A stretch of DNA of 64,000 nucleotides, taken from NCBI GenBank assembly GCA_033064195.1, contig JARBJD010000026.1, positions 186,001-250,000 on the forward strand, written 5' to 3'. Below are positions 9,101 through 17,230 of the stretch, piece after piece (positions within the stretch are counted from its first letter, which is position 1; each line of letters begins with the position of its first letter). A model generated the notes under the pieces. That model did no database searches, was not told the origin of the DNA, and worked only from the letters and a program-made list of their open reading frames with translations. Both the position numbers and the translations under genes were made by a program. Source of the stretch: Blattamonas nauphoetae (lineage: Eukaryota > Preaxostyla > Oxymonadida).

Positions 9101-10568
9101 TCGGTCGTTCTCTCCTTTGTTCGTGCCCACGTTCAACTCGTCGTCGTCGAGATGTGTGGAAAACAAGAACAAATCATTCACACTGACACTGTCTGGCTCG
9201 GTTCTGATTCCTTGTGGACTTGGGATTGGAGTGTTCTCGGTTGAGGAGGGAGGAGAAAAAGAATCACAATTCATCGATCTGAATGAAGACGTGAATGTGA
9301 CGGAATGGAACGAAACATCGATCATGGTGACGATTCCTGTGTCTTTGATCAAACTGAGTTCGTCGCTGGAATGGCGATTGCGTCTGGAGTTTGGGGATGG
9401 GATGCGGACGGATGAGTGGCTTCGGATGAAGATGAGTGTTGGAGATGCGCGGAAAGCACAAGCACTGAACACGATGAAATGGCTGGGTCCTCTTTTGGGA
9501 GGATTGATTGTGTGTGGGATTTTGTTGATTGTGATTGTTGTGGTTTTGTGTCGTCGTCGGAAAGAGAAGAAAGGAGACAAACAAGTGCCGAAACAGGAAG
9601 AGCTGACAATGTTGGAGGAAGAGAAGATGGAAGTGGAAGAGGGATGGATGGGGGATCGGATTGTGGACACGAACAATGTGATTGTTGGGGAGTCGACGAA
9701 GACATCGCAGGGAGTGGGGTCAGAGATGACAGGATGGACAGTGCGAGGGGAGCGAGAGATGGGAGAGTCGGGGATGGGAGTGGCGCGTGTGGAGATGGTT
9801 GATGGACTGTCGCTGTCGAACTGTGTGGACGTGGTGCGAGTGAACAAGCTGGACACGCTGTATCGTCGTCTGCACGTGACGAAAGAGCCGATTGGGGCAG
9901 TTCGTCGTCGCGCGATGGAGAAAGAGCTTGTGGATGGTCTTGTGAAGCTGAAGGAGACGCAGCCGCAGAACGAGACGTTCACGAAGCTGAGCTCGCATTG
10001 GGTTCTTCTTTCTGGGGAGAGGCTTTCAGTGAAGATGAAGGACGACGCGACAGTTGGATTGTCGCGAGTGGGGGAACAGAGTGAGAAGAAGGAGGAAGGG
10101 AATTTGTCGAGTGGAAGGAACAAGGACGACTCGCTTCTCGAAACTCAGCGTTCGTATGTGTCTGGAATGGGAAATGGGAGTCGTGGAACGATGTCGCAGT
10201 CGAACGAGACAGTGCGATGGCAGGCACCTGAACAGGGCTCGGCTCGGGGAGTGGTGGATACGCGGAAGACAGCAGTTTTTAGGCTTGGCCTTGTCTTGTG
10301 GGAAATAGAGACTGGACAGGTGCCGTTTGGGGAGCAGGATGGAGTGAATGCGAATCGATCGCTTTGTTCAGGAATGCTGCCGAAGATGGAGAGCATCTTG
10401 GATTTGGAGTTTGTGGAGTTGATCAGGTCGTGTCTGGCGGTGAAGGCGAAGGACCGGCCGACGTTGGAAGATGTTGCGTCGTTCTTCAGTGTGAAGGAGA
10501 AAGGGGGAGAGAAGAAGGAAGTGGAGCAGAAAGAGAACTGTGCCCAAGACGAGGCTCCTGTGTTCTGA
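3153..10568 (+). CDS. Giant beta-helix receptor with degenerate kinase-like tail
   Basis: This is a single open frame of 2471 residues. The frame opens at a TTG at 3141, but the first ATG is 3153 and it starts a good signal peptide (MTVVLSIFIIVACS), so I start there. Residues ~25-2090 are Ser/Thr-rich, glycine-turn repeats typical of a parallel beta-helix (pectin-lyase-like) ectodomain, with recurring GDGG, SxFxxC and NxTF patterns. A membrane helix follows at ~2110-2133 (WLGPLLGGLIVCGILLIVIV), then a basic stop-transfer (CRRRKEKK). The cytosolic tail (~2240-2460) resembles the C-lobe of a protein kinase: an APE-like RWQAPEQ near 2354, a helix-F-like VFRLGLVLWEIETGQVPFG, and a CLAVKAKDRPTL helix-I region. 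No glycine loop, VAIK lysine, HRD or DFG is visible, so it is probably a pseudokinase scaffold. By topology it is a type I surface protein that could link an external ligand to signalling. The next gene starts 0.6 kb downstream on the same strand. Confidence 0.9.
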   Translation: MTVVLSIFIIVACSTSTSTSPHLSLTHLIQQSNNRGKYHDKTTIFLEPATYQANEIIDHGTLLIQGSKHSSILTSFNEDKPLFSLHNSSLSVRSSQLIAPSCAVTLTSSSLTMTEVTIVVNSFGSPILSSHSQTLLEAVSLTTPNLFLPPIVSSDVTDNMVTVTSTVLSSKLISNLSPVFATVETQKVTLSACVLKNLTRPDPTPATRNIESSSTTLVVGTVTENVESPLYGTVVSDINSGGCFLLQNSTFTKSTASYTGGTYTNGTKGSIDLTQTTLTLANCHFSNCNSVGDGGAFSYHVTDSTLNVTACKFVHSSATIDGGGFRVGYSLRSTVTRTLFEDCRAYRTAGGLVINEAPVLCQVSDSNFTRCTGGSGSAFHRNGRSKNPQSQTFTNLRIEGCISRLGADQNTVASDGTLLLTQSKQFVFHSNTHIANQIGIRRWTVRIYQDTDSNFDIHSNAFAGTTFASSDTSGQVIQFSVYRTTPLTPKAAYLFSGSQFTTTGVEDETKSAGEPTRTQWTSENEQNLVTIQRGFKSAAVFVLTKGAELEIVFCLNLKDCPTAGVCSVSSGAKASISLTTLTVSTEQTSVDLFVVSSASLSLTSTSIPAVSFVTRSVVCVSGDSNVVVSRVTTDSITQTGDGGLGGCFVRVEGGSTSVVKIEHSTFGRCVTSGDGGWGKCEFGSGGGLEVTNSTFVGNTAGRGSALFVSHPTLSSSLDSITLSAFGISTASPPATKDAADTLFGLVYGVEGSRWEGSILFVVFAHSASDGGVHLHSSGTSNTKCGKVILPCLTLTESIANVKTTREVLLDTEFVMDDTTIEISSDLELKSGSVEVRTLRVVSASAFSIASGILRFSSIKIGIESSQITPFVVHELGVLKFESTISMTFAPSASHRTSPLISVSSGSVSLDCTEISSESGIEIRGESLLRQTGGLVLWKGVNLNEVMCTGNAESDVGSAMCSWIGDGSSLVIGSSSDEIDTSFVSCSSEGDGGVIRAELIGTAKLSVSRTRFLSCRSGLRGGGLFVDIWKSTDSNCLSFWSTSFGLSSDSTLCSADGMGKGVFLKMSDGQVQPTLSSLNDGSLFALTPSDKKMFSKIEREMVEFGEVDENEELKEIGSVLFIMHCEKTDVCVDSTLSSDLNHSLCGHAFLPCLSLLDGYEKGGSDWSKKGSVIVKSEASLTSLLSTESKDMLIESDGMKTLTISGSGAISVGVGNLQLTSLTILLSSLSTTPFVIEGGFLTLTESCSITHSGSFASPTQLADCLFLVTSGTLSINGTESSPQRFEFFSAKANPSSSLIRVDHDSTKQTTVVLSFCWFSSVKGCEVGVIRLSGGVGGRFEMSDCFFTSNEGSLSNDVGMSSEWIRDGSSSSLLRCFSESSLNHLTIGDDASNDLLPFSILFVDSSDGDDSACEQPTISCESLVGGLSKCVQKNVSSDLFALREMKMMTDVTETEPLMVGARRVIVSGSTDAIELRWNPLPSSASSFVTISTGSATLRGFVLDHLVPSCESPLIAVSGGGSVKLEKVWMDGKNAEFARCLVATETGSVLLDCVVIENIALSDHALFETDGNVEFSNSNFSGIVRVTQGPAIVVAKADWPKLVRMTDTLFNNCVGGSCPRWVELVVSSTASFSESDWLGTFSLDSPMDGVVVDWASKVSSSAFNHFSLLYLLHARTSGSIVVRSVGRSEDHELCGNVSMACRTVVDGIGVTGMGSVEVLETADVCGVLSVGHNSVWIGGRNGFGVLRFMGDGRLSSSEESNGGSMTLSKLTLDVSSSTLTELSLISSVAGLIEVSDCSVRSSVEIGVELLEIGGRLKVDGLTLSKLEFLTTPIVLRSATNVTLTNVEVNGSVFSTLISSSSVGWLEVKDSHLAGMAMPLTSNSRSAMCEWSTGMISLSETNCTLRSVVMADLDDGGVVMSDSSLWIESSTFHDNTANDEVFVSARKNIRCVGESLVFVGSLYGGDGSESGSMWISSDSECEVWRGKNRSFSPLFVPTFNSSSSRCVENKNKSFTLTLSGSVLIPCGLGIGVFSVEEGGEKESQFIDLNEDVNVTEWNETSIMVTIPVSLIKLSSSLEWRLRLEFGDGMRTDEWLRMKMSVGDARKAQALNTMKWLGPLLGGLIVCGILLIVIVVVLCRRRKEKKGDKQVPKQEELTMLEEEKMEVEEGWMGDRIVDTNNVIVGESTKTSQGVGSEMTGWTVRGEREMGESGMGVARVEMVDGLSLSNCVDVVRVNKLDTLYRRLHVTKEPIGAVRRRAMEKELVDGLVKLKETQPQNETFTKLSSHWVLLSGERLSVKMKDDATVGLSRVGEQSEKKEEGNLSSGRNKDDSLLETQRSYVSGMGNGSRGTMSQSNETVRWQAPEQGSARGVVDTRKTAVFRLGLVLWEIETGQVPFGEQDGVNANRSLCSGMLPKMESILDLEFVELIRSCLAVKAKDRPTLEDVASFFSVKEKGGEKKEVEQKENCAQDEAPVF

Positions 10569-10612
10569 AACCACGCTTCTCTCCGTTCACCTCACTTGTG
10601 TCACTGACCCAC

Positions 10613-10647
10613 TCAATCCATCAATCAATCAATCAATCAATCCATCC
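10613..10647. repeat. TCAA microsatellite
   Basis: About seven tandem TCAA units (some TCCA) lie 45 bp downstream of the receptor stop codon. The surrounding 10569-11170 is rich in CAC/CTC and holds no convincing gene. Confidence 0.8.
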
Positions 10648-11170
10648 ACTGACAAGTCACTGAGACCGCCAGATTAGGCAGAGACTCAGACACGTCACCA
10701 CTTCACCAACCACCACCCACCTGCGCCTTCCCCACTTCACACACCCTCACCTCACGCGCAGGCACACACCTCACTCACACTCCCTCTCACACCAACGATC
10801 TCACTCGCTTGACAACACTATCCGCTTGGAGATGCCATTTCACTCTTCGAGGAGCAGTGGAGTGAGTGGATCCTGATTTGGGAACTCGACATCACGTCAC
10901 TGTCGTTTTCAGTTTTGTCTTGTTTTGTGATTCATCTCACTCGTTCCTTTTTCTTCATTCATCCAACTGTCTTCGTTCAGCCAATTATCTTCTTTCCTCT
11001 CTTCAGTTTCATTCTGTGATTCTATTCTGGCCTTGGTCACAGTGTTGCTGGTCCACACTGCGAATGATGGTCTCATCGCATTTTTCACTGATTCAGTTCT
11101 CACTTTTTTTCGTCATAGGTTTTCTTTTTTTTCTGAAATCCTCGACATCGGTGAGATCTCAATACTGCGC

Positions 11171-12544
11171 ATGTTTTCCATTCTAAAACCACCAAATATG
11201 GATAATTATCATCCTTTGGTACGTTTTCCTGCGATGAAACCCATCCGTCACGATCAACCCATTATAAACTTTCTTGCCAGACTAATTCGCTACGCCATGA
11301 ACAAACCACAAGTCAAGAGAACCTCCCTCCGATCACAAGGGGAGAACATCCCACTGTGTTTGTCTGTCGAACTCAGGACGATTACCACGCTTCCATTGGC
11401 CTCGCAGCTGATTGAATCGGTTCTCGACTTCTTCAAGGGAAAACCAGAACTGAACGAAGAAGAAGTATTTCGCATTGTGAAAGTTCTGAAATATCTAAAT
11501 TATCTGAAGAATACCGATGAATTCAGGACTGGGACGTGGCCTCCGCCTTCATTCGCCTCTGACGGTTCTTACACAACTCAGATCCAAGCATTAATTCCTC
11601 TCACCGCCTGCAAGTACTCTGGGATTGTCCACGAAGCTCTTTGTCTCTCGATAACTTCATTATCCCGGCTCTCTCACGAGAAGATGTTTGATTGTCTCCA
11701 AACTGGATTCCTGACTCCATTTCAAGGAACTCGTCCTAATTTCGCAGCATTCTCGCGCACATCCATGTATTCTGTGATGAGCCTGATCAGTTGCTATCTC
11801 CGCAGTTTCATCAACCATCTGCCTCCAATCACACAGGAACAACCCGACCTGTCTTCAAAACAGATCATCAAGCGTATCTTCACTCAGATTGTCAAACCCC
11901 TCGATCATTTCCTTCGATTTCTCTTCCTCCACCAATCCGACTTTCGGGATGATATACACAGCTTCCCGTTTTACGAGCTGCTCTCCCTCTTGATCGTCTC
12001 TGCCCCTTACTCCAACGCATTCACTCAGTTTCTTGTCTCCCGTCCGCTGTGTCTGATGTGGATGACCTGCATGAACCTGTCGACGCTCGACAATGGGAAA
12101 TCGATTGGGATCTACTATCTTGCCCCTCTCCCGTTTGAGCTTTACTTCCAACCTGCAGACACGGAGAGAAGAAGAAAAGATGTGTTGCGCCAGCTGAGAG
12201 AGGAGGGATACGAGGACGAGGTGGGGGAGTGGTTTGGATGGATGGGAAGTTCATCGCTCTTAAAGGGACTCGTCGAGTATGCTCAACGGATATTGGTTGG
12301 GATGGGAGGGAATGTTCCACGCGACAGGATCGTTCCGTATGAGGATGGAGATGAGACAGATGAGGAAGAGGGGGAGGAGGAGGGAGAAGTCGACGTGGGA
12401 GAGGTGGAGGTGGGAGAGGAGGAAGGAGCAGGCACTGAAGGGAAGAAGAAGAAGAAGAAGAAGACGAGGAGGAGACGAAGGTTAGAGAAGACGAAGAAGG
12501 GTCGGAAGGAGATGATATTACTTCAAGAAAGCAGGAAGGACTGA
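11171..12544 (+). CDS. Armadillo-like helical repeat protein with acidic then basic tail
   Basis: The frame is open from 11033, but its first ATG is 11171, giving 457 residues. An upstream exon cannot be excluded, since the T-rich sequence at 11101-11130 could be the end of an intron. The body is alpha-helical, with Leu-rich amphipathic segments of armadillo/HEAT type. Its C-terminal half (a putative IVKPLDHFLRFLFL helix, then the APYSNAFTQFLVSRPL stretch) is laid out like the VPSEQYIRHLCVN and CPYYPPTMEIV segments of the armadillo-like family elsewhere in this window, so I take it as a distant member. The last ~65 residues are unusual: a run of Glu/Asp (DETDEEEGEEEGE), then a Lys/Arg run (KKKKKKKTRRRRR) that could be a nuclear localisation signal. 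The molecular role is unknown. Confidence 0.65.
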   Translation: MFSILKPPNMDNYHPLVRFPAMKPIRHDQPIINFLARLIRYAMNKPQVKRTSLRSQGENIPLCLSVELRTITTLPLASQLIESVLDFFKGKPELNEEEVFRIVKVLKYLNYLKNTDEFRTGTWPPPSFASDGSYTTQIQALIPLTACKYSGIVHEALCLSITSLSRLSHEKMFDCLQTGFLTPFQGTRPNFAAFSRTSMYSVMSLISCYLRSFINHLPPITQEQPDLSSKQIIKRIFTQIVKPLDHFLRFLFLHQSDFRDDIHSFPFYELLSLLIVSAPYSNAFTQFLVSRPLCLMWMTCMNLSTLDNGKSIGIYYLAPLPFELYFQPADTERRRKDVLRQLREEGYEDEVGEWFGWMGSSSLLKGLVEYAQRILVGMGGNVPRDRIVPYEDGDETDEEEGEEEGEVDVGEVEVGEEEGAGTEGKKKKKKKTRRRRRLEKTKKGRKEMILLQESRKD

Positions 12545-12758
12545 TATGAGATCGATCCACCCTGTTTTTCTGTTTGTTTAGTTCTGTTTCATGTTGTTGG
12601 GAACATTGTTCTCACTTTTGTCGATATCTCTAACGATATACACTCGAATATGATTTGTGAACTAAATGTTTCGATTAAACATGTTTCAAATAGTTGTGAG
12701 GGAGGTGAATGTGAATCAAAATGAATGAATAAAAATGAAAAGGGTCTGATTAGGAATC

Positions 12759-13744
12759 TCATTGCTCGGACAGGAATTTGCTCACGCCATCGTGTGTAGG
12801 CTTCATTGTTTTCTTTCCCTTGCGCCAGTTGGCAGGGCAGACTTCGCCATTCTTGTCTGCGAACTGGAAAGCCTGGACGAGTCGGAGTGTCTCTTCAACG
12901 CCTCTGCCGACATTGCCATCATTCACCTGGACGTGTCTGATGATTCCCTTTCCATCGATGATGTACGTTGCGCGCATAGCAATTCCAGCATCTGGAATGA
13001 GCACTCCAAACGACTTCGTGATTTTCAGGCTCCGATCAGCGAGGAGAAGGAGAGGAGCACCTTCAAGTCCTCCCTCGGAACGTTTAGCACGAAGCCAAGC
13101 TTGATGTGTGTGCTCAGTGTCCGTTGAAATCATGGCGAGTTCACAATCATTTTGGGCGAACTCTTCTCTCGCTTCACCAAATGCGAGAATCTCTGTTGGG
13201 CAGACGAACGTGAAGTCAGCTGGGTAGAAGACAAGCACGAGGTATTTTCCTTCGCAATCTGACAGTTTGAAGTCGACAATCTTCAGTCATTCCGGCTTCC
13301 GGTATTTGGTTCTCATTTTTTTCAAGGAAAGGGTTGATCTCAATTTATCCGCGAATTTCAGAAAAATAAAAAAATAGAGCAGTGGGTGACATTGATATGA
13401 TCACACGAGATGGTTGTTTGTTCCTCAATTTCAATTTCTTCCTGCTGAAGACGGTATGGAGTCTGCTCAACTAGACTCAAGTTGAAATTATGGATTAATC
13501 TCAATCTGAACCCATTAACGATTGCTTTATTTTCATTTTAGCTTCACTTGTTCAATAATTACTGGTCTTTCCTGCTGTTTGATTGAAGAATGATAAAAAG
13601 AAATGGAATTGACAGCTCGGTCTGGTTGATCACCCCTTTCTCGTTTTTTTTAAGAACCAAATACCGGAAGCCGGAATGACTGTTGTCTTTGAGAACACCC
13701 TTTGTTTCAAAGACTGGTGCAGCTGTTCCGGGAAGAAGTGCCAT
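12759..13744 (-). CDS. Typical 2-Cys peroxiredoxin, coding sequence split by a transposon
   Basis: The enzyme reduces peroxides through a reactive Cys. The peroxidatic site is clear (YPADFTFVCPTEI), as is the resolving Cys near the end (EVCPANW). The C-terminus ends SKFLSEQ and lacks the YF motif of overoxidation-sensitive forms; the GGLG motif reads GGLE. Coding sequence 13744-13683 encodes MALLPGTAAPVFETKGVLKD plus two bases. It is interrupted by a 399 bp element (13284-13682) with a duplicated TT, and resumes at 13281 as KIVDFKLSDCEGKY. Without the insert the protein would be 194 residues, the usual family length. No GT-AG pair at the element's ends restores the frame, so the gene is either disrupted or spliced with loss of a few residues. 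A probable 54 nt intron (13745-13798, GTATGAG to TTTCTTTCAG) lies immediately before the ATG, in the 5' leader. Confidence 0.85.
13284..13682. mobile_element. 399 bp MITE inserted in the peroxiredoxin gene
   Basis: The ends are perfect inverted repeats of about 30 bp, starting CAGTCATTCCGGCTTCCGGT. The host dinucleotide TT (13282-13283) is repeated at 13683-13684. There is no transposase frame inside. A second copy of exactly the same length lies at 53301-53699 in the opposite orientation, also flanked by TT. The superfamily is not clear, because a 2 bp TT duplication does not match the TA of Tc1/mariner. Confidence 0.87.
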
Positions 13745-14041
13745 CTGAAAGAAAGAAACATGAACGAAGAATACAATGAAGGAATAGGGAGCTCATACGT
13801 TTGTTGTGAAGTAAGTTTGATGATTTGACACTCCCATAACGAAAACAGCGTAGTATCGTTTTTTCGTTTGTGGTTGAATGGCTTGGTCAATGCATTGAAC
13901 TATTTCGCGAGGTTGTGATTGTGATATCTCCGACAAGATATCACGCAATTTAAAGATCTGAACGATGATCCATCCCATTGTTGAATCTTCTCCTAACTTT
14001 TCAAAGAACCGACCTTCATCAGAGTCTCGAAAGATGGAGAG

Positions 14042-14599
14042 ATGAACGCAGAAGAACTGAAGATGTCGTCGAGGAGATTCGGAGGGAAGGGGACTGTTGT
14101 GTCGATGAGCGAAGAAGGGCGATTGGCACTCTCGTCTTGCGAGTTTGATGGAGTGTCGTTTGCGAGTGGAGGAGTGGTGGTTGGGAAGACGAAAGGAAAG
14201 ATTGAGATTGGTTAGACTCGATTCACAGGCTGTTCAGGAACAACGTTGGGAAGTGTGATTCGAGTGGTGACAGTTGGAGGAGAGATGATTGTGACGAAAT
14301 GTCGCTTTGCTGAATGCTCAACGACTGTTCGTTTGGATGAACAAGGAAGGAGGGAGTTAGGAGGGGGATGTGTTTTGGTTGAGATGGAACAGAACGGACG
14401 CTCTTTGTCGTCGTGTCGCGTTGATCTGAGCGAGTCTTGTTTCGAAGGATGCACGCTGAGATGGAATGGGAAGGAAAAAGATGGAGGGAGGGTGGTTGGA
14501 GGGAGTGGGTTCATGATTGTGGGAAGGAGGGGAAAAGGAGTGGAATTCTGGAAAAATGATCTCGAGAATGCACGTAAAAATGATCAATCTGTGACATGA
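14042..14599 (+). pseudogene. Beta-helix receptor remnant
   Basis: The frame beginning with ATG at 14042 reads as receptor-type beta-helix repeats (SEEGRLALSSCEFDGVSF, then TRFTGCSGTTLGSVIRVV and a later SCRVDLSESCFEGCTLRW). It is interrupted once by an in-frame TAG at 14213 and ends at 14599. There is no signal peptide, membrane helix or kinase-like tail. It is probably the stranded piece of a larger receptor gene. Single coding exons of a spliced gene would be the alternative. Confidence 0.5.
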
Positions 14600-14617
14600 A
14601 ACGTGAAATTCATGAGC

Positions 14618-16281
14618 TCAATCTCGACTCTCTATCCAGCCTCCTCCAATTTTCGCATTAATTCCACTCTCCCCACTCACATGTCTCAGATACTCCACAA
14701 TCTCCGATCCTGTTCTCTTGTCATTTCGCATCAGCCATCCTTCAATTGCATCTTCATGTCCAGCTTCTCGTTGTCTCTTCATTCTCTTCTTCCATCTTTC
14801 ATTCCCATCCTTCTTCATTTTCTCATCTGCTTTGCTGATCATCTTCAATCTCTCCCTCATATCTCTCTCATGTGTCTTCTCCACCAACCACCCCACTTCC
14901 CACTTCTCTCTTCCTGTCTCCACAATCTCATCATCTTCAAAAAGTTTGCGTTCGAGCTTCAAAGTCCATAACAATAGAGTACCAATGATGTTCCGGAGAT
15001 ACTCGTTCTTAGCAACATCGTTCCAAATGCTTTCTTCTCGCAGAAGAACGAATTGAAGATACTGCTTCGCTGGCATCAAGACTCGTTCAAACTGCAACAT
15101 TCGTGTTCTCTTCCGTTCTTTTTTATCTTCAGTGATGTTGTTCTGATTTGACATCAGGTTGTTGATGGTCAAAATGAGATGAAGATGGAACGGACCATGT
15201 GCTATTGGGACTGCCTTTGGGTTGGATGTTTCAATCACTCGTTGAACCAGATTCTCTTCCAGCACGGGAGCAGTCAAATTGGGATGTTTTGAACAGAGCT
15301 GAACGATCATTTCAAGATGAGAGACACCAATCGGCGTAGATTGACAGCAAGTTCGTTCCAAAAGCGAACACATTTGTTGAACATCGGAATAGACGGATTC
15401 GACAACTTGACCGACATAAGTTGGACGCATGGAGAGACTCGAAGCTGCACAGTTCCACGAACGGTCCAGAATTCTCAGCAGCATATCAGATACACCCACA
15501 CTCATGCCTTTCAAAGGTACGGCTTGGTGCCCAAGCAGATCGAGGCAGGTGATGATGGTGGATTTAAGAAGAGGAACAAAGTTGAACTCGATTAGACTCT
15601 GGAGAAGATGAGAAGGGACAAAGACACACATCTTGAATCCGGAACATCATTTCCGAGACAAGCAAAGCGAGGAGGGTGAAGCCTTCACAGAGAACTGCCA
15701 ACACAGCCTTTAAAGTTTGAAATGGCGGTTCATCGGGAAGTGTGGCGGAGAGAGTAGAGATAGTTGGTATGGCCAGGGAAGATTCTGTGAAGAGAGACTT
15801 CATTTCCGAAACACGTTTGGCAAGCATTCCACAAAGTCGTCCTACGAACGGGACAAGCTTCGATGAACTGTCAGTCAACGTAGAAGGGATGTAGATTATT
15901 TGGAAGTCGTATCGTGACCGATAATTGCACCGAAGGAAAGCGAAGAGTGCTTCGAGAGTCAGCTTCGACACATCGAGATGTAGGGAAAAACACAGCTGGG
16001 CAAAAAGCAACAAATGTGGACGAAATGGTCTAATTCTCCCCAAAACGCTGAGAAATGTGAGAAATTTGGGTTTGTGGTTTGCGAGGAAAGTGGAAGACGA
16101 TCGAAGAGTGGATGTCAATAAAAGGAGACAATTTCCGATCTGAGACAAAATAAAGGGAAGATGGAGGAAGTTAAAACTTCAGTATTGACAGTTTCGTCCC
16201 AAGACGAGAGAATCCATTGGAATAAGAAGGATGGAATCGACGTAGCGCAGATGCGATTTAATTCGTGTTCTGATTTTCGTC
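14618..16281 (-). pseudogene. Armadillo-like protein gene, probably frameshifted
   Basis: Three coding stretches read in order on the minus strand. The first (16281-16178) ends SSWDETVNTE and joins in phase, across a 38 nt GT-AG intron (16140-16177), to the second, which starts IGNCLLLLTSTLRSS. The second runs to about 15640. The third (from ~15631 to 14618) continues with the same kind of Leu-rich helices (VFVPSHLLQSLIEFNFVPLL) but in another frame. The switch occurs within ~15 bp and no intron fits, so I read it as a frameshift. The C-terminal part (LMPAKQYLQFVLLREESIWN, then a charged coiled segment) parallels the conserved C-terminal half of the other family members. The 5' end is uncertain; 16281 follows a possible acceptor (GGATAG). 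Confidence 0.5.
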
Positions 16282-16391
16282 CTATCCAAAAAAACACGAA
16301 AAAGGATCGAGATCAACGGAAAAACATTGTCAGACCAATGATAGACAACAATCGTGGGAGAGCAATCTGAGAAATGATGACAACAAAAGAA

Positions 16392-16830
16392 TCACACTGG
16401 AACATCACATGGTGGAGTCTGTTCACAAAATTCCTCAAGAGGTTTGATGTACTCCACATGAGGTGCATCTGGATCTGATTGTGTCTCACTCTTGTAGCTG
16501 ATTTTCACAGAATCAGAGTTGGCAATCTCCTGAACACTGACTGGAAGGAGTTGTTTGCACTCGCCATATGTCTGTCTTAGTATCATTTCAAGCACATTCT
16601 GCAAAAACAATTGAGCCTAATGTTCGAATAAATGTTGGATACAGTTTGGATCGGTTTTTTGTTCTCACCTTGGGGATGTGAAGAAGTCTTGTCGACAATC
16701 ATGGTGTTGAGATGTGATAGAGAATTGAGCAGATATCAGTAATGTCGACTAAAAGTCCGGATGAATGATTGGTTTCCAAGACTGATTCGACTATGGTTTG
16801 ATCAGAAATGGCTGTCTTTCTTGTGTTTGA
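16392..16830 (-). pseudogene. Fragment of a helical-repeat gene with a 70 nt intron
   Basis: The last exon (16598-16392) encodes NVLEMILRQTYGECKQLLPV and ends with a TGA. It is preceded by a clear 70 nt intron (16599-16668; GTGAGAAC to TTTTTGCAG). The upstream exon in the matching frame encodes AISDQTIVESVLETN and SGLLVDITDICSILYHISTP, followed by one in-frame TGA, then LSTRLLHIPK. The helical pattern suggests an armadillo/HEAT-type protein. The 5' end was not found; the piece may start at an acceptor near 16830. Confidence 0.4.
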
Positions 16831-17195
16831 AAAGACATTTAAGTTGTGTAAATGTTCCTTTCCCCCTCGCAAAATCCCGAACTGTCACCATCTGATCGCG
16901 AATTCGAGACGATGTGATTGATACGGAAGAAGAACGTTCTTAACTCCATTTCTCATTGCACTTGACCTTAATCTGCTTTCTTTTGCTATAAGATTCTTGA
17001 AAGTCAGACCATCTCATTCTCGACCATCACTTGAATGTACACGACAAACTGAACGGTCCTGTTTTCATCCTCATTCACGGATTGAATCAGCATGTCAAGA
17101 ATGCCAGACTCTTTTCATCACGATATTGTGTCGGGTTCTTCTATTAGACATCATTTCATCGAATTAAATCAGCTTTTCACACATTCTGAATTCAA
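16831..17195. other. Intergenic stretch, nothing recognised
   Basis: This is AT-rich sequence between two divergent genes, with no open frame of note and no repeat shared with the rest of the window. It presumably holds the promoter of the gene at 17231. Confidence 0.5.
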
Positions 17196-17206
17196 CCCAT
17201 AACGAG
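17196..17206 (+). promoter_or_regulatory. CCCATAACGAG element 35 bp before the ATG at 17231
   Basis: This is an exact copy of the 11 bp motif found at the same distance in five paralogues. The sequence between motif and ATG differs from that of the paralogues here, so the motif and the spacing are what is conserved. Confidence 0.7.
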
Positions 17207-17230
17207 TGATTTTGCTCATTGTCCGATAGA

